In this document: in pieces, positions 1 to 8,752 of the stretch
Position numbering within the stretch: the stretch's first letter is position 1
Layout: each line of letters begins with the position of its first letter
DNA from: DASUPK01 sp963795665
Lineage (GTDB): Bacteria; Actinomycetota; Thermoleophilia; Solirubrobacterales; 70-9
NCBI GenBank assembly: GCA_963795665.1
Contig: CAWCIP010000014.1
Coordinates: 496,001 to 560,000, forward strand
Direction of reading: 5' to 3'
DNA: 64,000 nucleotides
The notes under the pieces: model-generated
The model's input: the letters and a program-made list of their open reading frames with translations, nothing else
Told to the model about the DNA's origin: nothing
The model's database searches: none
Program-made: the position numbers and the translations under genes

Positions 1-61
1 CCTCGCGGCCGGTCAGGCCGGAGATGACGAGCTTCGTCTCGTTGCCGACGATGATCGACAC
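1..61 (-). CDS. sucD: Succinyl-CoA ligase alpha subunit, N-terminal fragment
   Basis: Only the first about 20 codons are inside the window; the gene runs off the left edge. A GTG start at 61 reads V-SIIVGNETKLVISGLTGRE, the usual N-terminus of the CoA-binding alpha subunit (compare the ITGREG motif of SucD). It begins 4 bases after the sucC stop, so the two subunits form a tightly spaced operon. With SucC it interconverts succinyl-CoA and succinate in the citric acid cycle. The identification rests on this short peptide and on its place behind sucC. Confidence 0.8.
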   Translation of the reverse strand, partial: MSIIVGNETKLVISGLTGRE

Positions 62-65
62 GGCT

Positions 66-1250
66 CTAGGCCTCCGCTTTCGCGAGCTCGACGACCTTCT
101 CCGCGGCGCCGATCATCGTCTTCTCCACGTGGAGGTTCGGAAGGTCGGCGTCGGCCAGCAGGCCGAGCCCTTCCTCGGAGTTGGTCCCGTCGAGGCGGAC
201 GACCAGCGGCACGCCGATCTCGATCTGTTGCGAGGCCTCGATGATGCCCTTGGCGATCTCGTCGCAGCGGGTGATGCCGCCGAAGATGTTGAAGAGGATC
301 GCGACGACCTTCGGGTCCGAGGTGATCACGGTGAGGGCGTCGATGATCGCCTCCGCCTTGGAGCCGCCGCCGGCGTCCAGGAAGTTGGCGGGGGAGCCGC
401 CGGCCTGTGCGACGACGTCGAGGGTGGACATGCAGAGCCCGGCGCCGTTGCCGAGGATCCCGATGTCCCCATCGAGCTTCACGTAGGTGAGGCCCTTCTC
501 CTTGGCCATTCGCTCCTGCTCGTCCTCGATGAAGCTCTCCTCGAGGTCGGCCAGGTCCTCGTGGCGGTAGAGCGCGGAGTTGTCGATTGTCACCTTCGAG
601 TCGAGCGCAACCACCTCGCGGTCCTTGGTCACGACCATCGGGTTGACCTCGATCAGGGTCGCGTCGCTCTCGTTGAAGGCGTTGTAGAGCTGCACCATCA
701 TCGCGGCGGTCTTCTCGCGCGCTTCGTCGGCCACACCGGCGTCCGACGCCAGTGCAGAGGCCTGGGCGTCCCCGAAGCCCTCATTCGGCTCGACATGGCG
801 GCGAACAAGCGCGTCCGGGTCCTTCTCGGCGATCTCCTCGACGTTCATGCCGCCCATGGTCGAGAGCATGGCCAGCAGCTTCTTGGCGGAGCGGTCGAGG
901 ATGATCGAGGCGTAGTACTCGGCGTCGATCTGGGAGGCGCCCTCGACCCAGACCTGATGAACCGTGAACGGGCCCTCGCCGCGGGGGCCGCGGATGTCCA
1001 TCCCCAGGATGGCGTTGGCGTGTTCCTCGGCCTCTGCGCGGTTCTCGGCGAGCTTGATCCCGCCCGCCTTGCCGCGCCCGCCGATCTGGACCTGCGCCTT
1101 GATCACGCACGGGTAGCCGATCTCCTCGGCGGCCTCAACGGCCGCCTCCACCGTGTCGGCCACCCTTCCATCGGGTACGGGCACCCCGTGGCGGGCGAAG
1201 AGCTGCTTTCCCTGATACTCGAGCAGATCCAAGGCCGCGAGAGGGTACAC
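66..1250 (-). CDS. sucC: Succinyl-CoA ligase (ADP/GDP-forming) beta subunit
   Basis: The beta subunit of succinyl-CoA synthetase couples succinyl-CoA cleavage to nucleoside triphosphate synthesis. The protein has 394 residues, normal for the family. It opens with LLEYQGKQLFARHGVPVP, followed by an ATP-grasp region containing GGRGKAGGIKLAE and a C-terminal CoA-ligase domain with GNGAGLCMSTLDVV and FNIFGGITRCDEIA. The start is uncertain: GTG at 1250 gives six extra residues, and TTG at 1232 gives the family-typical MDLLEYQGK; neither has a clear Shine-Dalgarno. sucD follows after 4 bases. The enzyme would also take the succinyl-CoA made by the methylmalonyl-CoA mutase at 15.9 kb. Confidence 0.95.
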   Translation of the reverse strand: MYPLAALDLLEYQGKQLFARHGVPVPDGRVADTVEAAVEAAEEIGYPCVIKAQVQIGGRGKAGGIKLAENRAEAEEHANAILGMDIRGPRGEGPFTVHQVWVEGASQIDAEYYASIILDRSAKKLLAMLSTMGGMNVEEIAEKDPDALVRRHVEPNEGFGDAQASALASDAGVADEAREKTAAMMVQLYNAFNESDATLIEVNPMVVTKDREVVALDSKVTIDNSALYRHEDLADLEESFIEDEQERMAKEKGLTYVKLDGDIGILGNGAGLCMSTLDVVAQAGGSPANFLDAGGGSKAEAIIDALTVITSDPKVVAILFNIFGGITRCDEIAKGIIEASQQIEIGVPLVVRLDGTNSEEGLGLLADADLPNLHVEKTMIGAAEKVVELAKAEA

Positions 1251-1323
1251 GAGGGCCGATCGGGCGCGCTGAGGGGGTCAGCCTCGCCCGAAGAATGCAA
1301 ATTGCAATACTCCCGCGGCTCTC

Positions 1324-2007
1324 ATGGCCCTTCCAAAGCTGAAAGACATCGAATGGGTGACGACGGATTGCTACGGCACCCTGATCGACTGGGAGAAGGG
1401 CATCGCCGACGCCTTCAAGAAGGAGGCCGACCGCGATGGCCTCACGATCGACACGGGGGCGTTCCTGGAGAGCTTCTTCGAGAAGCAGGCGCAGATCATG
1501 TCCGGCTCCTACGAGCTCTACGCGGAGGTGCTCCGCAGGGCCGCGGTTCAGGCCGCCGAGGAGATCGACTGGACGATCGAGCCCTCCCGCGCGCAGTTCC
1601 TTCCCGACAGCGTGGCCTCCTGGCCCCCTTTTCGCGAGGCAAACGCCGCGATGGACCGGCTCAAGGAGCGGTACCAGATCGGGATCATCTCGAACGTCGA
1701 CGACAAGCTGCTCGGGATCTCGCGCCGTCATCTCCGCACCGAGCTCGACCTGGTCGTCACCGCTCAGCAGGTACGCAGCTACAAGCCCGACCCGACCCAT
1801 CTGCGCGAGTGCGCACGGCGAATCGGCGGCAAGAAGGGCTGGGTCCACATCGCCGCCGGCTACGAGTCGGACGTCGGCCCCGCTCTGAAGCTCAACGTGC
1901 CGGTGATCTGGGTGAATCGCAACGGTGAGAAGCTCGATGGGCGCAAGGCCCCGGACGCGACGGTCAAGAACCTCCGCGAGGCCGCTGCGAAGCTCGGCGC
2001 GAAGTAG
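1324..2007 (+). CDS. HAD-superfamily hydrolase, haloacid dehalogenase type II-like
   Basis: A 227-residue haloacid-dehalogenase-superfamily protein. Motif I is TTDCYGTLIDW with the nucleophile Asp15. Motif II is ISNVDDKLL, motif III is the Lys in SYKPDP, and motif IV is HIAAGYESDVGPA. The cysteine-tyrosine version of motif I and the IWVNRNGE end resemble 2-haloacid dehalogenase-type proteins, but many of these act on phosphoesters and the substrate cannot be read from sequence. It diverges from sucC across a short region that contains a TGCAAATTGCA palindrome. No Shine-Dalgarno precedes the ATG. Confidence 0.8.
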   Translation: MALPKLKDIEWVTTDCYGTLIDWEKGIADAFKKEADRDGLTIDTGAFLESFFEKQAQIMSGSYELYAEVLRRAAVQAAEEIDWTIEPSRAQFLPDSVASWPPFREANAAMDRLKERYQIGIISNVDDKLLGISRRHLRTELDLVVTAQQVRSYKPDPTHLRECARRIGGKKGWVHIAAGYESDVGPALKLNVPVIWVNRNGEKLDGRKAPDATVKNLREAAAKLGAK

Positions 2008-2039
2008 GAGATGCGAGGGCGCGCGACAGCGCGACCCGT

Positions 2040-3815
2040 TTAACTCTGGATCTTGGCGAGCACGTCCCCGGGGTTGACCGAGGCGCCCTCCTTGGCGGCG
2101 AGCGACGTGATCTTGCCGGCCTTGTGGGCGGTGATCTCGTTTTCCATCTTCATCGCCTCGATCACGCAGACCAGATCTCCCTCGGAGACCTCCTGCCCCT
2201 CCTCGACGGGGACCTTGAAGACGTTGCCCTGGAGGGGGGAGACCAGGTCGTCGCCGGAGGCGGCGCTGCCGCCTCCGCCAGACCGTTCCCGCTTTGGAGG
2301 CCGCTTCAGGCCCGCGCCGCCGCCAACGGCTGCCGCAGGAGCGGAGGCGGCGTCGCCGATCACCTTGACGTCGAAGAGCTTTCCGCCCACCTCGACCATG
2401 TAGTCGCGCGAGACCTTGGCCCCGTCCTCGCCGGCCGGGACGGCCGTCTCGGCGGTCTCCTCTGCCGCCAGGGCTTTGAGCCATTTCGTGTCGCCGACCA
2501 GGTCGTGGCAGGTCTCGCCGTTCGCCCACTGCTTCGTCGCCAGCAACGCCCTGTGGAACGGGATCAGGGTGGTGACGCCATCGACCTCGTACTCGCCGAG
2601 CGCTCGCAGCATCCGCCGAGTGGCGTGCTCTCGATCGACGTCCCAGACGATCAGCTTGGCGACCATCGGGTCGTACATCGGGGTGACGTCGGAGCCCGCC
2701 TCGACCCCGGAGTCGACGCGCACGCCCGGCCCGGCGGGTTCGCGGTAGGCGACGATCTTGCCGGGGGCGGGGGCGAAGTTCTTGTGCGCCGCCTCGGCGT
2801 TGATCCGGCACTCGATCGCATGGCCGCGCAGCTCGACATCCTCCTGTGAGATCGAGAGCGGCTCGCCGGCGGCGATCAGCACCTGCTCACGCACGATGTC
2901 GATCCCCGTGACCATCTCGGTGACGCAGTGCTCCACCTGGACGCGGGTGTTCATCTCGAGGAAGAAGTAGTCGTCGCCGACCTGGAGGCCCTCGACCGTG
3001 CCCGCCGAGCGGTAGCCGACGGCCGCTGCGGCGTCGATCGCGATCTTGCCGATCCGCTCGCGCATCTCCTCGTCGACCTTGGGCCCGGGAGACTCCTCGA
3101 TCAGCTTCTGGTGTCGCCGCTGGACCGAGCAGTCGCGCTCCCCGAGGTGGATGACGTTGCCCTTCGCGTCGGCGAGCACCTGGACCTCGACATGGCGCGG
3201 GTCCTCCAGGTAGCGCTCGAGGTAGACGGTGGGATCGCTGAAGAACTTCTCGCCCTCGCGGGCGGCGCCCTCGAAGGCATCCGGAAGCGACTCCTCGTCG
3301 ACGGCCACTCGGAAGCCCTTGCCCCCGCCTCCGCCGGACGCCTTACAGGCGATCGGATAGCCGATCTCCTTGGCCTGCTTCTTGGCGGCCGCGACGTCCT
3401 CGACGGGCGAGGTCGCGCCGGGGACGATCGGCACTCCGGCCTTCTGCATCAGCTCGCGAGAGCGGGTCTTGGAGCCCATCGCCTCTATGGCCTTCGGCGG
3501 GGGGCCGATGAAGGTGATCTTGGCCTTCTCGCAGGCCGAGGCGAAGGCAGCGTTCTCGGCGAGGAAGCCATAGCCGGGATGGATTGCCTCCGCGCCTGCA
3601 GTGGACGCGATCTCGAGGATCTTCTCGACGTTGAGGTAGCTCTCAGCCGGCGTGGCGGGGCCGAGCAGGAACGCCTCGTCGGCCTCGCGGACATGCGGAG
3701 TATCTCTGTCGATCTCGGAGTAGATGGCGACCGACCCGACCCCCATCTCCTTCAGAGTGCGGGCGACGCGGATCGCGATCTCGCCGCGGTTTGCGATCAG
3801 GACTTTCTCGAACAC
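2040..3815 (-). CDS. Acetyl/propionyl-CoA carboxylase alpha subunit (biotin carboxylase plus biotin carrier)
   Basis: This subunit carboxylates its own biotin using ATP and bicarbonate, for transfer to acetyl- or propionyl-CoA by a beta subunit. It has 591 residues. The biotin carboxylase domain starts with FEKVLIANRGEIAIRVARTL and contains the glycine-rich ATP loop SGGGGGKGF and EMNTRVQVEH. The C-terminal biotinyl domain carries EAMKMENE with the biotin acceptor Lys near residue 556. A low-complexity linker joins the two, as in actinobacterial AccA/PccA proteins. It lies 10 kb from the matching beta and epsilon subunits (14.0-15.8 kb). Substrate preference is not set by this subunit, so it may serve more than one carboxylase. 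Confidence 0.93.
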   Translation of the reverse strand: MFEKVLIANRGEIAIRVARTLKEMGVGSVAIYSEIDRDTPHVREADEAFLLGPATPAESYLNVEKILEIASTAGAEAIHPGYGFLAENAAFASACEKAKITFIGPPPKAIEAMGSKTRSRELMQKAGVPIVPGATSPVEDVAAAKKQAKEIGYPIACKASGGGGGKGFRVAVDEESLPDAFEGAAREGEKFFSDPTVYLERYLEDPRHVEVQVLADAKGNVIHLGERDCSVQRRHQKLIEESPGPKVDEEMRERIGKIAIDAAAAVGYRSAGTVEGLQVGDDYFFLEMNTRVQVEHCVTEMVTGIDIVREQVLIAAGEPLSISQEDVELRGHAIECRINAEAAHKNFAPAPGKIVAYREPAGPGVRVDSGVEAGSDVTPMYDPMVAKLIVWDVDREHATRRMLRALGEYEVDGVTTLIPFHRALLATKQWANGETCHDLVGDTKWLKALAAEETAETAVPAGEDGAKVSRDYMVEVGGKLFDVKVIGDAASAPAAAVGGGAGLKRPPKRERSGGGGSAASGDDLVSPLQGNVFKVPVEEGQEVSEGDLVCVIEAMKMENEITAHKAGKITSLAAKEGASVNPGDVLAKIQS

Positions 3816-3888
3816 GGCGGGGGAGTATTGCGTAGGTGGTTCCGGCAGACGGCTTCGCCATCAAGTCGCGCCCCCGGATGGTGGGCGC

Positions 3889-4869
3889 TCAGTCCTTGGC
3901 TGCCGCCGCTGCCGGGCGGGATCTGGCCTGTGCGCGCATCGCGAGCTCGCGCTCCAGCTTCGCGTTGCGCTCCAGCTCCGCCTGCTCTTCGGGGTCGTGC
4001 TCGACTTCCTTCGTCAGCGCCATCTGCACGGCGAACAGCGTCACGATCGCGAGGGACGCACCTCCCACGACCCAGGGGACGAGGTCCGTATTGGCCTTGT
4101 TCATGATCGTGATCCCGGCGCCGATCAGGACGAAGCCGAGGACGTAGCGCAGCGCGCCCTGCGGCCACTTCACCGAGAGGTTCGAGCCGATCACCACGCC
4201 CGGCACCGAGCCGACCATGATGTTGGCGGCCAGCCCGAAGTCGACATTGCCGCTGAAGATGTGCGCGATCGATGCCGCCCAGAGCAGGAGAGCTGCGTGG
4301 ACGACGTCGGTGCCCACCACCTTCCTCGGGGTGAGCCGGTAGACGGCGATCAGCATGATCCCGATCAGCGTGCCGCTGCCGGCCGAGCTCAGCCCGATCA
4401 CGAAGCCCGTGGTCGCGCCGATCCCGACGGCGGCGACCTTGTGGCGGGTGTGCATCTCGAAGTCGTCTCGCTCCTGGATCTTGTCCGCGAGGAAGAATCC
4501 GCGGAGGAGGGTCGCCGCGCCGACGACCAACAGGCAGCCGGCGAGGATCGCGAACACGGTCTCATCCAGGTTGTCGCCGAGCCTGCGCTTCAGGTAGTCG
4601 AGGAACCAGACGCCCGCGATCGCGGATGGGACGCTGCCGGCGGCCATCCAGTAGACCAGCGGCAGGTTCACCGTCTTCAGCTTCAGGTGCCGCCAGCTGC
4701 CGGCGGTCTTGGTCACCGCCGCGTAGAAGATGTCGGTGCCGATCGCGGTCGTTGGCTTGATCCCGAAGAGCAGGACGAGCAGCGGCGTCATCAGGGAGCC
4801 GCCGCCCATGCCGGTCATCCCGACGAGGAAGCCGACGCCGAAGCCGAAGAAGATGATTGCTGGATCCAT
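3889..4869 (-). CDS. TauE/SafE-family membrane permease
   Basis: An integral membrane protein of the TauE/SafE (DUF81) family with about eight hydrophobic segments. The first carries the family hallmark VGFLVGMTGMGGGSLMTPLL. Members move sulfite, sulfonates, sulfate or other small anions. I chose ATG 4869 (MDPAIIFFGFG) because the membrane domain begins at once and AGGA lies 7 bases upstream. An alternative GTG at 4920, preceded by AAAGGGA, would add 17 polar residues. It lies just downstream of an Rrf2 regulator and beside the sulfate-assimilation operon, so uptake or export of a sulfur anion is a reasonable inference. Confidence 0.85.
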   Translation of the reverse strand: MDPAIIFFGFGVGFLVGMTGMGGGSLMTPLLVLLFGIKPTTAIGTDIFYAAVTKTAGSWRHLKLKTVNLPLVYWMAAGSVPSAIAGVWFLDYLKRRLGDNLDETVFAILAGCLLVVGAATLLRGFFLADKIQERDDFEMHTRHKVAAVGIGATTGFVIGLSSAGSGTLIGIMLIAVYRLTPRKVVGTDVVHAALLLWAASIAHIFSGNVDFGLAANIMVGSVPGVVIGSNLSVKWPQGALRYVLGFVLIGAGITIMNKANTDLVPWVVGGASLAIVTLFAVQMALTKEVEHDPEEQAELERNAKLERELAMRAQARSRPAAAAAKD

Positions 4870-5007
4870 TTGGAAGTCCTGGGAGGGGCGCGGCCGTTGG
4901 GACGAAAGCCGCTTTTCCACCTTGTTCCCTTTCTTGACCGAAAGAGTCCTAAAGGCGAGGGCGGCACTATAGCCGAGCCGGGGTTTTCCCCCTAATAGCT
5001 GGAGTTT

Positions 5008-5027
5008 CTAGTGCGGATCCGCGCTAG
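5008..5027. promoter_or_regulatory. 20-bp near-perfect palindrome between the Rrf2 and TauE genes
   Basis: CTAGTGCGGATCCGCGCTAG pairs with itself at every position except one T-G. It lies between the stop of the Rrf2 gene (5046) and the start of the permease. It could be an operator for Rrf2 or a short hairpin between the two genes; no U-rich tract follows on the minus strand. Confidence 0.4.
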
Positions 5028-5045
5028 CGCCGGCTACTGGTGCGG

Positions 5046-5501
5046 CTACCTGGTGATTCGGGCGCCTTCGTCCCGCGTCAGCGCCAGCACGTCGGCTGGG
5101 ATCTTGCCGTCGCGGAGGTCCGCGATCGTGACGTGCTCGAGCACGCGACGCAGCGAGGCGCGCACCGCTATCCAGACCTCGCTCAGCTGCTCCGCGTTGC
5201 CCGGGTACTTCGTCTGCTCCGGTGCCTGGTCCTGGATGTTGGCGAGGGGCCCCTCGACCGCGCGGATCACGTTCGCGAGGGTGATCTCCTCCGGTGGCTG
5301 GGCGAGCCAGTAGCCACCGCGAGCGCCTCGGCGGGCCCTCACCAGCCGGGCGTGCTTGAGCTCGAGCAGGATGTGCTCGAGGAACTGGAGCGGAATTCCC
5401 TGGGCCTCCGCCAGCCTCTCGCCCTTGACCGGCTCGTCGCCGGCCGCCGCCATCTCGACCGCCGCTCTAACGGCGTAGTCGGCCTTTGCGGAGATCCTCA
5501 T
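5046..5501 (-). CDS. Rrf2-family transcriptional regulator (CymR-like, no cysteines)
   Basis: A 151-residue winged-helix regulator starting MRISAKADYAVRAAVEMA, the Rrf2 signature, with a recognition region around AEAQGIPLQFLEHILLEL. It has no cysteine, so unlike IscR or NsrR it cannot hold an iron-sulfur cluster. That leaves the CymR type, which in Bacillus represses sulfur and cysteine genes. ATG 5501 has GGTGGAG just upstream and is preferred over GTG 5510. Beside a TauE permease and the sulfate-reduction operon, it is the best local candidate for controlling sulfur assimilation. Its start is only 14 bp from that of the divergent PHP gene. Confidence 0.85.
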   Translation of the reverse strand: MRISAKADYAVRAAVEMAAAGDEPVKGERLAEAQGIPLQFLEHILLELKHARLVRARRGARGGYWLAQPPEEITLANVIRAVEGPLANIQDQAPEQTKYPGNAEQLSEVWIAVRASLRRVLEHVTIADLRDGKIPADVLALTRDEGARITR

Positions 5502-5515
5502 ATGCTCCACCGCCG

Positions 5516-6328
5516 ATGATTGACCTGCAGAGCCATTCGACGTTCTCCGACGGAGAGCTGCCGCCCGCCGGAGTGGTGGCGGCCGCCGTGGATGCGGGGG
5601 TGACGACGCTCGCGCTCACCGACCATGACGCCGTCGATGGCGTTGCGGAGGCCTCGGAGGCAGCCAGATCGGCTGGCATCGTGCTGGTGCCGGCGGCGGA
5701 AATGTCCTGCATTCACGGAAGCATCGATGACATGCACATGCTCGGCTACTGGGTGGACACGACCGCGATGGCGTCGGCCTGCGATCGCGCCCAGCGCGAG
5801 CGGGTCACGCGCGCCGAGGAGATCGTCGAGCGCCTCAACGCCCAGGGCGTGCCGGTCAGATTCGAGGACGCGATCGCCCAGGCGGGCGATGCCTCTTCCG
5901 TCGGCCGCCCGCACATCGCGAAAGCGGCCGGCGTCAAGCCCGACGAGATGAGCGCCTTCTTCGAGGAATGGCTGATTCCCGGCGCGAAGGCCTTCGTATC
6001 TCGGCGCTGGCCTGACGCGGCCGAGGCGGTCGAGATCATCCATGGCGCCGGGGGCTCCGCAGTGCTGGCGCATCCCTTCTGGGATATGGATGAGCCCAAC
6101 GAGGTGGCGGCGCTGATCGACGATCTCGACCTGGACGGGGTCGAGTGCTTCTATCCGGCGCACGACCGGGCGCAGACCAAGTTCCTGCTGGAGGTCTGCA
6201 GGGATCGTGGCCTTGCGGCGACCGCTTCCTCTGACTTTCACGGCCCGTCCCACAAGATGTTCGACTCCTTCTTGTCCTATCCGACCTACGACCTCGGCGA
6301 ACCCGAGCTGCCGCCCCGCCGCAGCTAG
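5516..6328 (+). CDS. PHP-domain metal-dependent phosphoesterase
   Basis: A 270-residue PHP-domain protein. Its metal-binding motifs appear in the usual order: QSHSTFSDGE, LTDHDAVDG, a central Glu, GRPHIAKA, VLAHPFW and SSDFHGPSH. The closest known group is the YciV/RNase AM type of 3',5'-nucleoside bisphosphate phosphatases, which hydrolyse pAp and short oligonucleotides; this assignment is by motif only. Its stop shares a CTAG with that of cysC, whose product PAPS gives rise to pAp, which makes a salvage role plausible. The ATG lacks a Shine-Dalgarno; TATGCT lies 9 bases upstream, suggesting a leaderless transcript. Confidence 0.85.
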   Translation: MIDLQSHSTFSDGELPPAGVVAAAVDAGVTTLALTDHDAVDGVAEASEAARSAGIVLVPAAEMSCIHGSIDDMHMLGYWVDTTAMASACDRAQRERVTRAEEIVERLNAQGVPVRFEDAIAQAGDASSVGRPHIAKAAGVKPDEMSAFFEEWLIPGAKAFVSRRWPDAAEAVEIIHGAGGSAVLAHPFWDMDEPNEVAALIDDLDLDGVECFYPAHDRAQTKFLLEVCRDRGLAATASSDFHGPSHKMFDSFLSYPTYDLGEPELPPRRS

Positions 6329-6876
6329 GCCGGCTGGGCGGCAGGAATCAGCTGCCGCTCCTCGAGCAGCGAGAGGACCTTCGCGGCGTCCTCCTCAGCG
6401 GAGTCGTGCTCGGTGTCGAGGGTCAGCTCCGGGCTCAGCGGGGGCTCGTACGGATCCGAGACGCCCGTGAACTCCTTGATCTCGCCCTTGAACGCCTTCT
6501 CGTAGAGGCCCTTCACGTCGCGCTCCGCGCAGACCTCGACGGAGGCCTTGACGAAGACCTCGATGAAGCGGTCACCCATCGTCTCTCGCGCCTCATCGCG
6601 GAGCTCGCGATAGGGGGAGATCGCGGCGGTGATCACCGGCACGCCGTTGCGGGAGAGCAGGTCCGCCACGAAGGCAATCCGCCGGATGTTGGTGTCGCGG
6701 TCCTCCTTGGAGAAGCCGAGGCCCTTGGAGAGGTTCTCCCGGACCACGTCGCCATCGAGCACCTCGACACGCGACCCGCGATCACGCAACTCCTTTTCGA
6801 CGATGTGCGAGATCGTCGTCTTGCCCGCGCCCGAAAGCCCGGTGAACCAGAGGGTGAAGCCCTTCTCGTCAGCCAT
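6325..6876 (-). CDS. cysC: Adenylylsulfate (APS) kinase
   Basis: The enzyme phosphorylates adenylylsulfate to 3'-phosphoadenylylsulfate (PAPS). The 183-residue protein begins with FTLWFTGLSGAGKTT (Walker A) and has the family segments DGDVVRENL, FSKEDRDTNIRRI and VFVKASVEVCAERDVKGLY. It is the last gene of the operon and overlaps the end of sat by 8 bases, so the two are translationally coupled. Because the operon's reductase looks like the APS type, PAPS may be made mainly for sulfation reactions rather than for reduction. Confidence 0.95.
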   Translation of the reverse strand: MADEKGFTLWFTGLSGAGKTTISHIVEKELRDRGSRVEVLDGDVVRENLSKGLGFSKEDRDTNIRRIAFVADLLSRNGVPVITAAISPYRELRDEARETMGDRFIEVFVKASVEVCAERDVKGLYEKAFKGEIKEFTGVSDPYEPPLSPELTLDTEHDSAEEDAAKVLSLLEERQLIPAAQPA

Positions 6877-7954
6877 TTGACTGCTGCTCCTTTGCGTATT
6901 CGTCGATCAAGATCTGAGCCACCTCGGGGCGGCTGAACTCCTGCGGCGGCTTTTCGCCGTTGCCGAGCATCTCCCGCACCTTCGTCCCGCTCAGGAAGAC
7001 GTGGTCCTCCTGGCCGTGCGGGCAGGTCTTGCCCGACGCCATGCCCTCGCACTTGTTGCACCAGAAGGTGTGCTCGAAGAAGAGCGGCTGGATGCCGAGC
7101 TTGTCTATGTCCAGGTCGTCGAAGATCGCCTGAGCGTCGTAGGTGCCGTAGTAGTCGCCGACTCCCGCGTGGTCGCGGCCGACGATGAAGTGGGTGCAGC
7201 CGTAGTTCCGGCGCGCGATCGCATGGAGGATCGCCTCGCGGGGACCGGCGTAGTGCATCTTCGACGGGAAGACGTTGAGGATCACGCGGTCGTTGGGGTA
7301 GTAGTCCTCCATCAGCACCTCGTAGCAGCGCATCCGCGTCTCGGCCGGGATGTCGCCCGCCTTCGTCTTGCCGATCAGCGGGTGGATCATCAGGCCGTCG
7401 GTGATCTCCAGCGCCGTCTTGGTGACGTGCTCGTGGGCGCGGTGGATCGGGTTGCGGGTCTGGAACGCGACGATCCGCTTCCATCCTCGCTCCTCGAAAG
7501 CCTTCTTCGACTCGGCCGGGCTGAGCTGGCGCTTGGTGAAGGCCTCCTCGTGGTCCGGCAGCTCGTCGACCTCGTAGGTGCCGGCGACGCAGCGGGCGCC
7601 CTCCTCGTAGATGGCGGCCACGCCCGGATGCTCCTTGTCCGCGGTCCGGTAGACGTTCTCGGCCTCGGCCTCGAGGTCGCGCTCGAAGACCTCGGTGACG
7701 TTGAGGCGGCCGAGGGGCTTGCCCTCGTCGCTGGAGACCTCGACCGTGTCGCCCTCGGAGACGTCGAGGTCGGTCGCGAGGGTGATCGGGATCGGCCAGT
7801 ACTCCCCGTTCGCCAGCGTCATGTTCTCCACGACGCTCTTCCAGTCATCGGAGCCCTGCGGACCGGTCAGAGGGGCGAAGCCGCCGTTGCCGATCATCTC
7901 GAAGTCGGCGGTCTGGCGGTCGGTGAGTTGAAGCTGGAGGGCAGTCTGTGTCAT
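6869..7954 (-). CDS. sat: Sulfate adenylyltransferase (ATP sulfurylase)
   Basis: ATP sulfurylase activates sulfate with ATP to adenylylsulfate. The protein has 361 residues, slightly short for the single-chain Sat type. It contains the nucleotide-binding motif QTRNPIHRAHEH, GRDHAGVGDYYG, and late cysteines in WCNKCEGMASGKTC. The N-terminus starts close to the conserved DFEMIGNGGFAPLTG segment and lacks part of the usual N-terminal extension. ATG 7954 has AAGGA 5 bases upstream. It is separated from cysH by 66 bp and overlaps cysC. Confidence 0.95.
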   Translation of the reverse strand: MTQTALQLQLTDRQTADFEMIGNGGFAPLTGPQGSDDWKSVVENMTLANGEYWPIPITLATDLDVSEGDTVEVSSDEGKPLGRLNVTEVFERDLEAEAENVYRTADKEHPGVAAIYEEGARCVAGTYEVDELPDHEEAFTKRQLSPAESKKAFEERGWKRIVAFQTRNPIHRAHEHVTKTALEITDGLMIHPLIGKTKAGDIPAETRMRCYEVLMEDYYPNDRVILNVFPSKMHYAGPREAILHAIARRNYGCTHFIVGRDHAGVGDYYGTYDAQAIFDDLDIDKLGIQPLFFEHTFWCNKCEGMASGKTCPHGQEDHVFLSGTKVREMLGNGEKPPQEFSRPEVAQILIDEYAKEQQSNG

Positions 7955-8020
7955 GGCGTCCTTGAGTGGATAAAGGTGATCAGTTCGGTCAGGAAGGCGG
8001 CGGAGGGTAGCTAAGCGCGG

Positions 8021-8752
8021 CTACCCATGCAGCCCGCACTCGGTCTTGTCGAGGCCGGCCCAGCGTCCGGCGCGATCGTCCTCGCCGGCGGCGGGCTTCC
8101 GGGTGCAGTGGGTGCAGCCAATCGAGGGATAGCCCTGATCATGCAGCGAGTTGTAGGGGATGTCGTGCTTGGAGATGTACGACCACACCTCCTTCTCCGA
8201 CCAGTCGGCCAGCGGGTTCAGCTTCCAGAGCCCGAAGCGCTGGTCCCAGGCGAACTTGGGCGCGCCGGCCCTGGTCTGGGAGTCGGAGCGGCGGATTCCG
8301 GAAACCCAGACGTCGACGGCGGAGAGCGCCGAGCGCATCGGCTCGACCTTGCGGATCCCGCAGCAGGCATCAGGGTCGCGGCCCCAGAGCTCGTCGCCGT
8401 AGAGCCCCTTCTGCTGCTCGAGGGTGATCGAGCTGTAGCGGTGGAAGTTGATGCCGTAGCGCTTCTCGAGCCGGTCCTTCGTCTCGTAGGTCTCCGGGAA
8501 GAGGACGTCGGTGTCCAGGTAGAAGAAGCGCGCGTCGCGGTTGATGGAGTGCGCCATGTGGACGGTGACCGAGCTCGTCTTCTGGAACGAGCAGGCGATG
8601 TACATCCCCGGGTGGAAGGTGTCGAGGGCCCAGCCGAGCGCCTCCTCGGCGCTCGCGTCCTCCAGGTCGGCGGCGACGGCCTCGGGGTCGAAGCCCAGCC
8701 CGTCGAGCTGCGCCGCCGGAACGGCGGCGTGTTCGGTTGCGGGCGCCGCCAT
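8021..8752 (-). CDS. cysH: Adenylylsulfate reductase, thioredoxin-dependent, iron-sulfur type
   Basis: The enzyme reduces activated sulfate to sulfite. The 243-residue protein has the PAPS-reductase-family fold with ACSFQKTSS near the start and the C-terminal catalytic ECGLHG. It also has the CC (DACCGIRKVEP) and CxxC (GCTHCTRKP) cysteines that bind a [4Fe-4S] cluster and distinguish APS reductases from PAPS reductases. The ATG follows the TAG stop of the sulfite reductase gene without any gap, so translation is coupled. Confidence 0.93.
   Translation of the reverse strand: MAAPATEHAAVPAAQLDGLGFDPEAVAADLEDASAEEALGWALDTFHPGMYIACSFQKTSSVTVHMAHSINRDARFFYLDTDVLFPETYETKDRLEKRYGINFHRYSSITLEQQKGLYGDELWGRDPDACCGIRKVEPMRSALSAVDVWVSGIRRSDSQTRAGAPKFAWDQRFGLWKLNPLADWSEKEVWSYISKHDIPYNSLHDQGYPSIGCTHCTRKPAAGEDDRAGRWAGLDKTECGLHG

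Noticed and set aside
24..1928. A 634-codon plus-strand frame across sucC and the HAD gene
   Set aside because: It crosses two real genes in a different frame or strand and its composition is that of a shadow frame.
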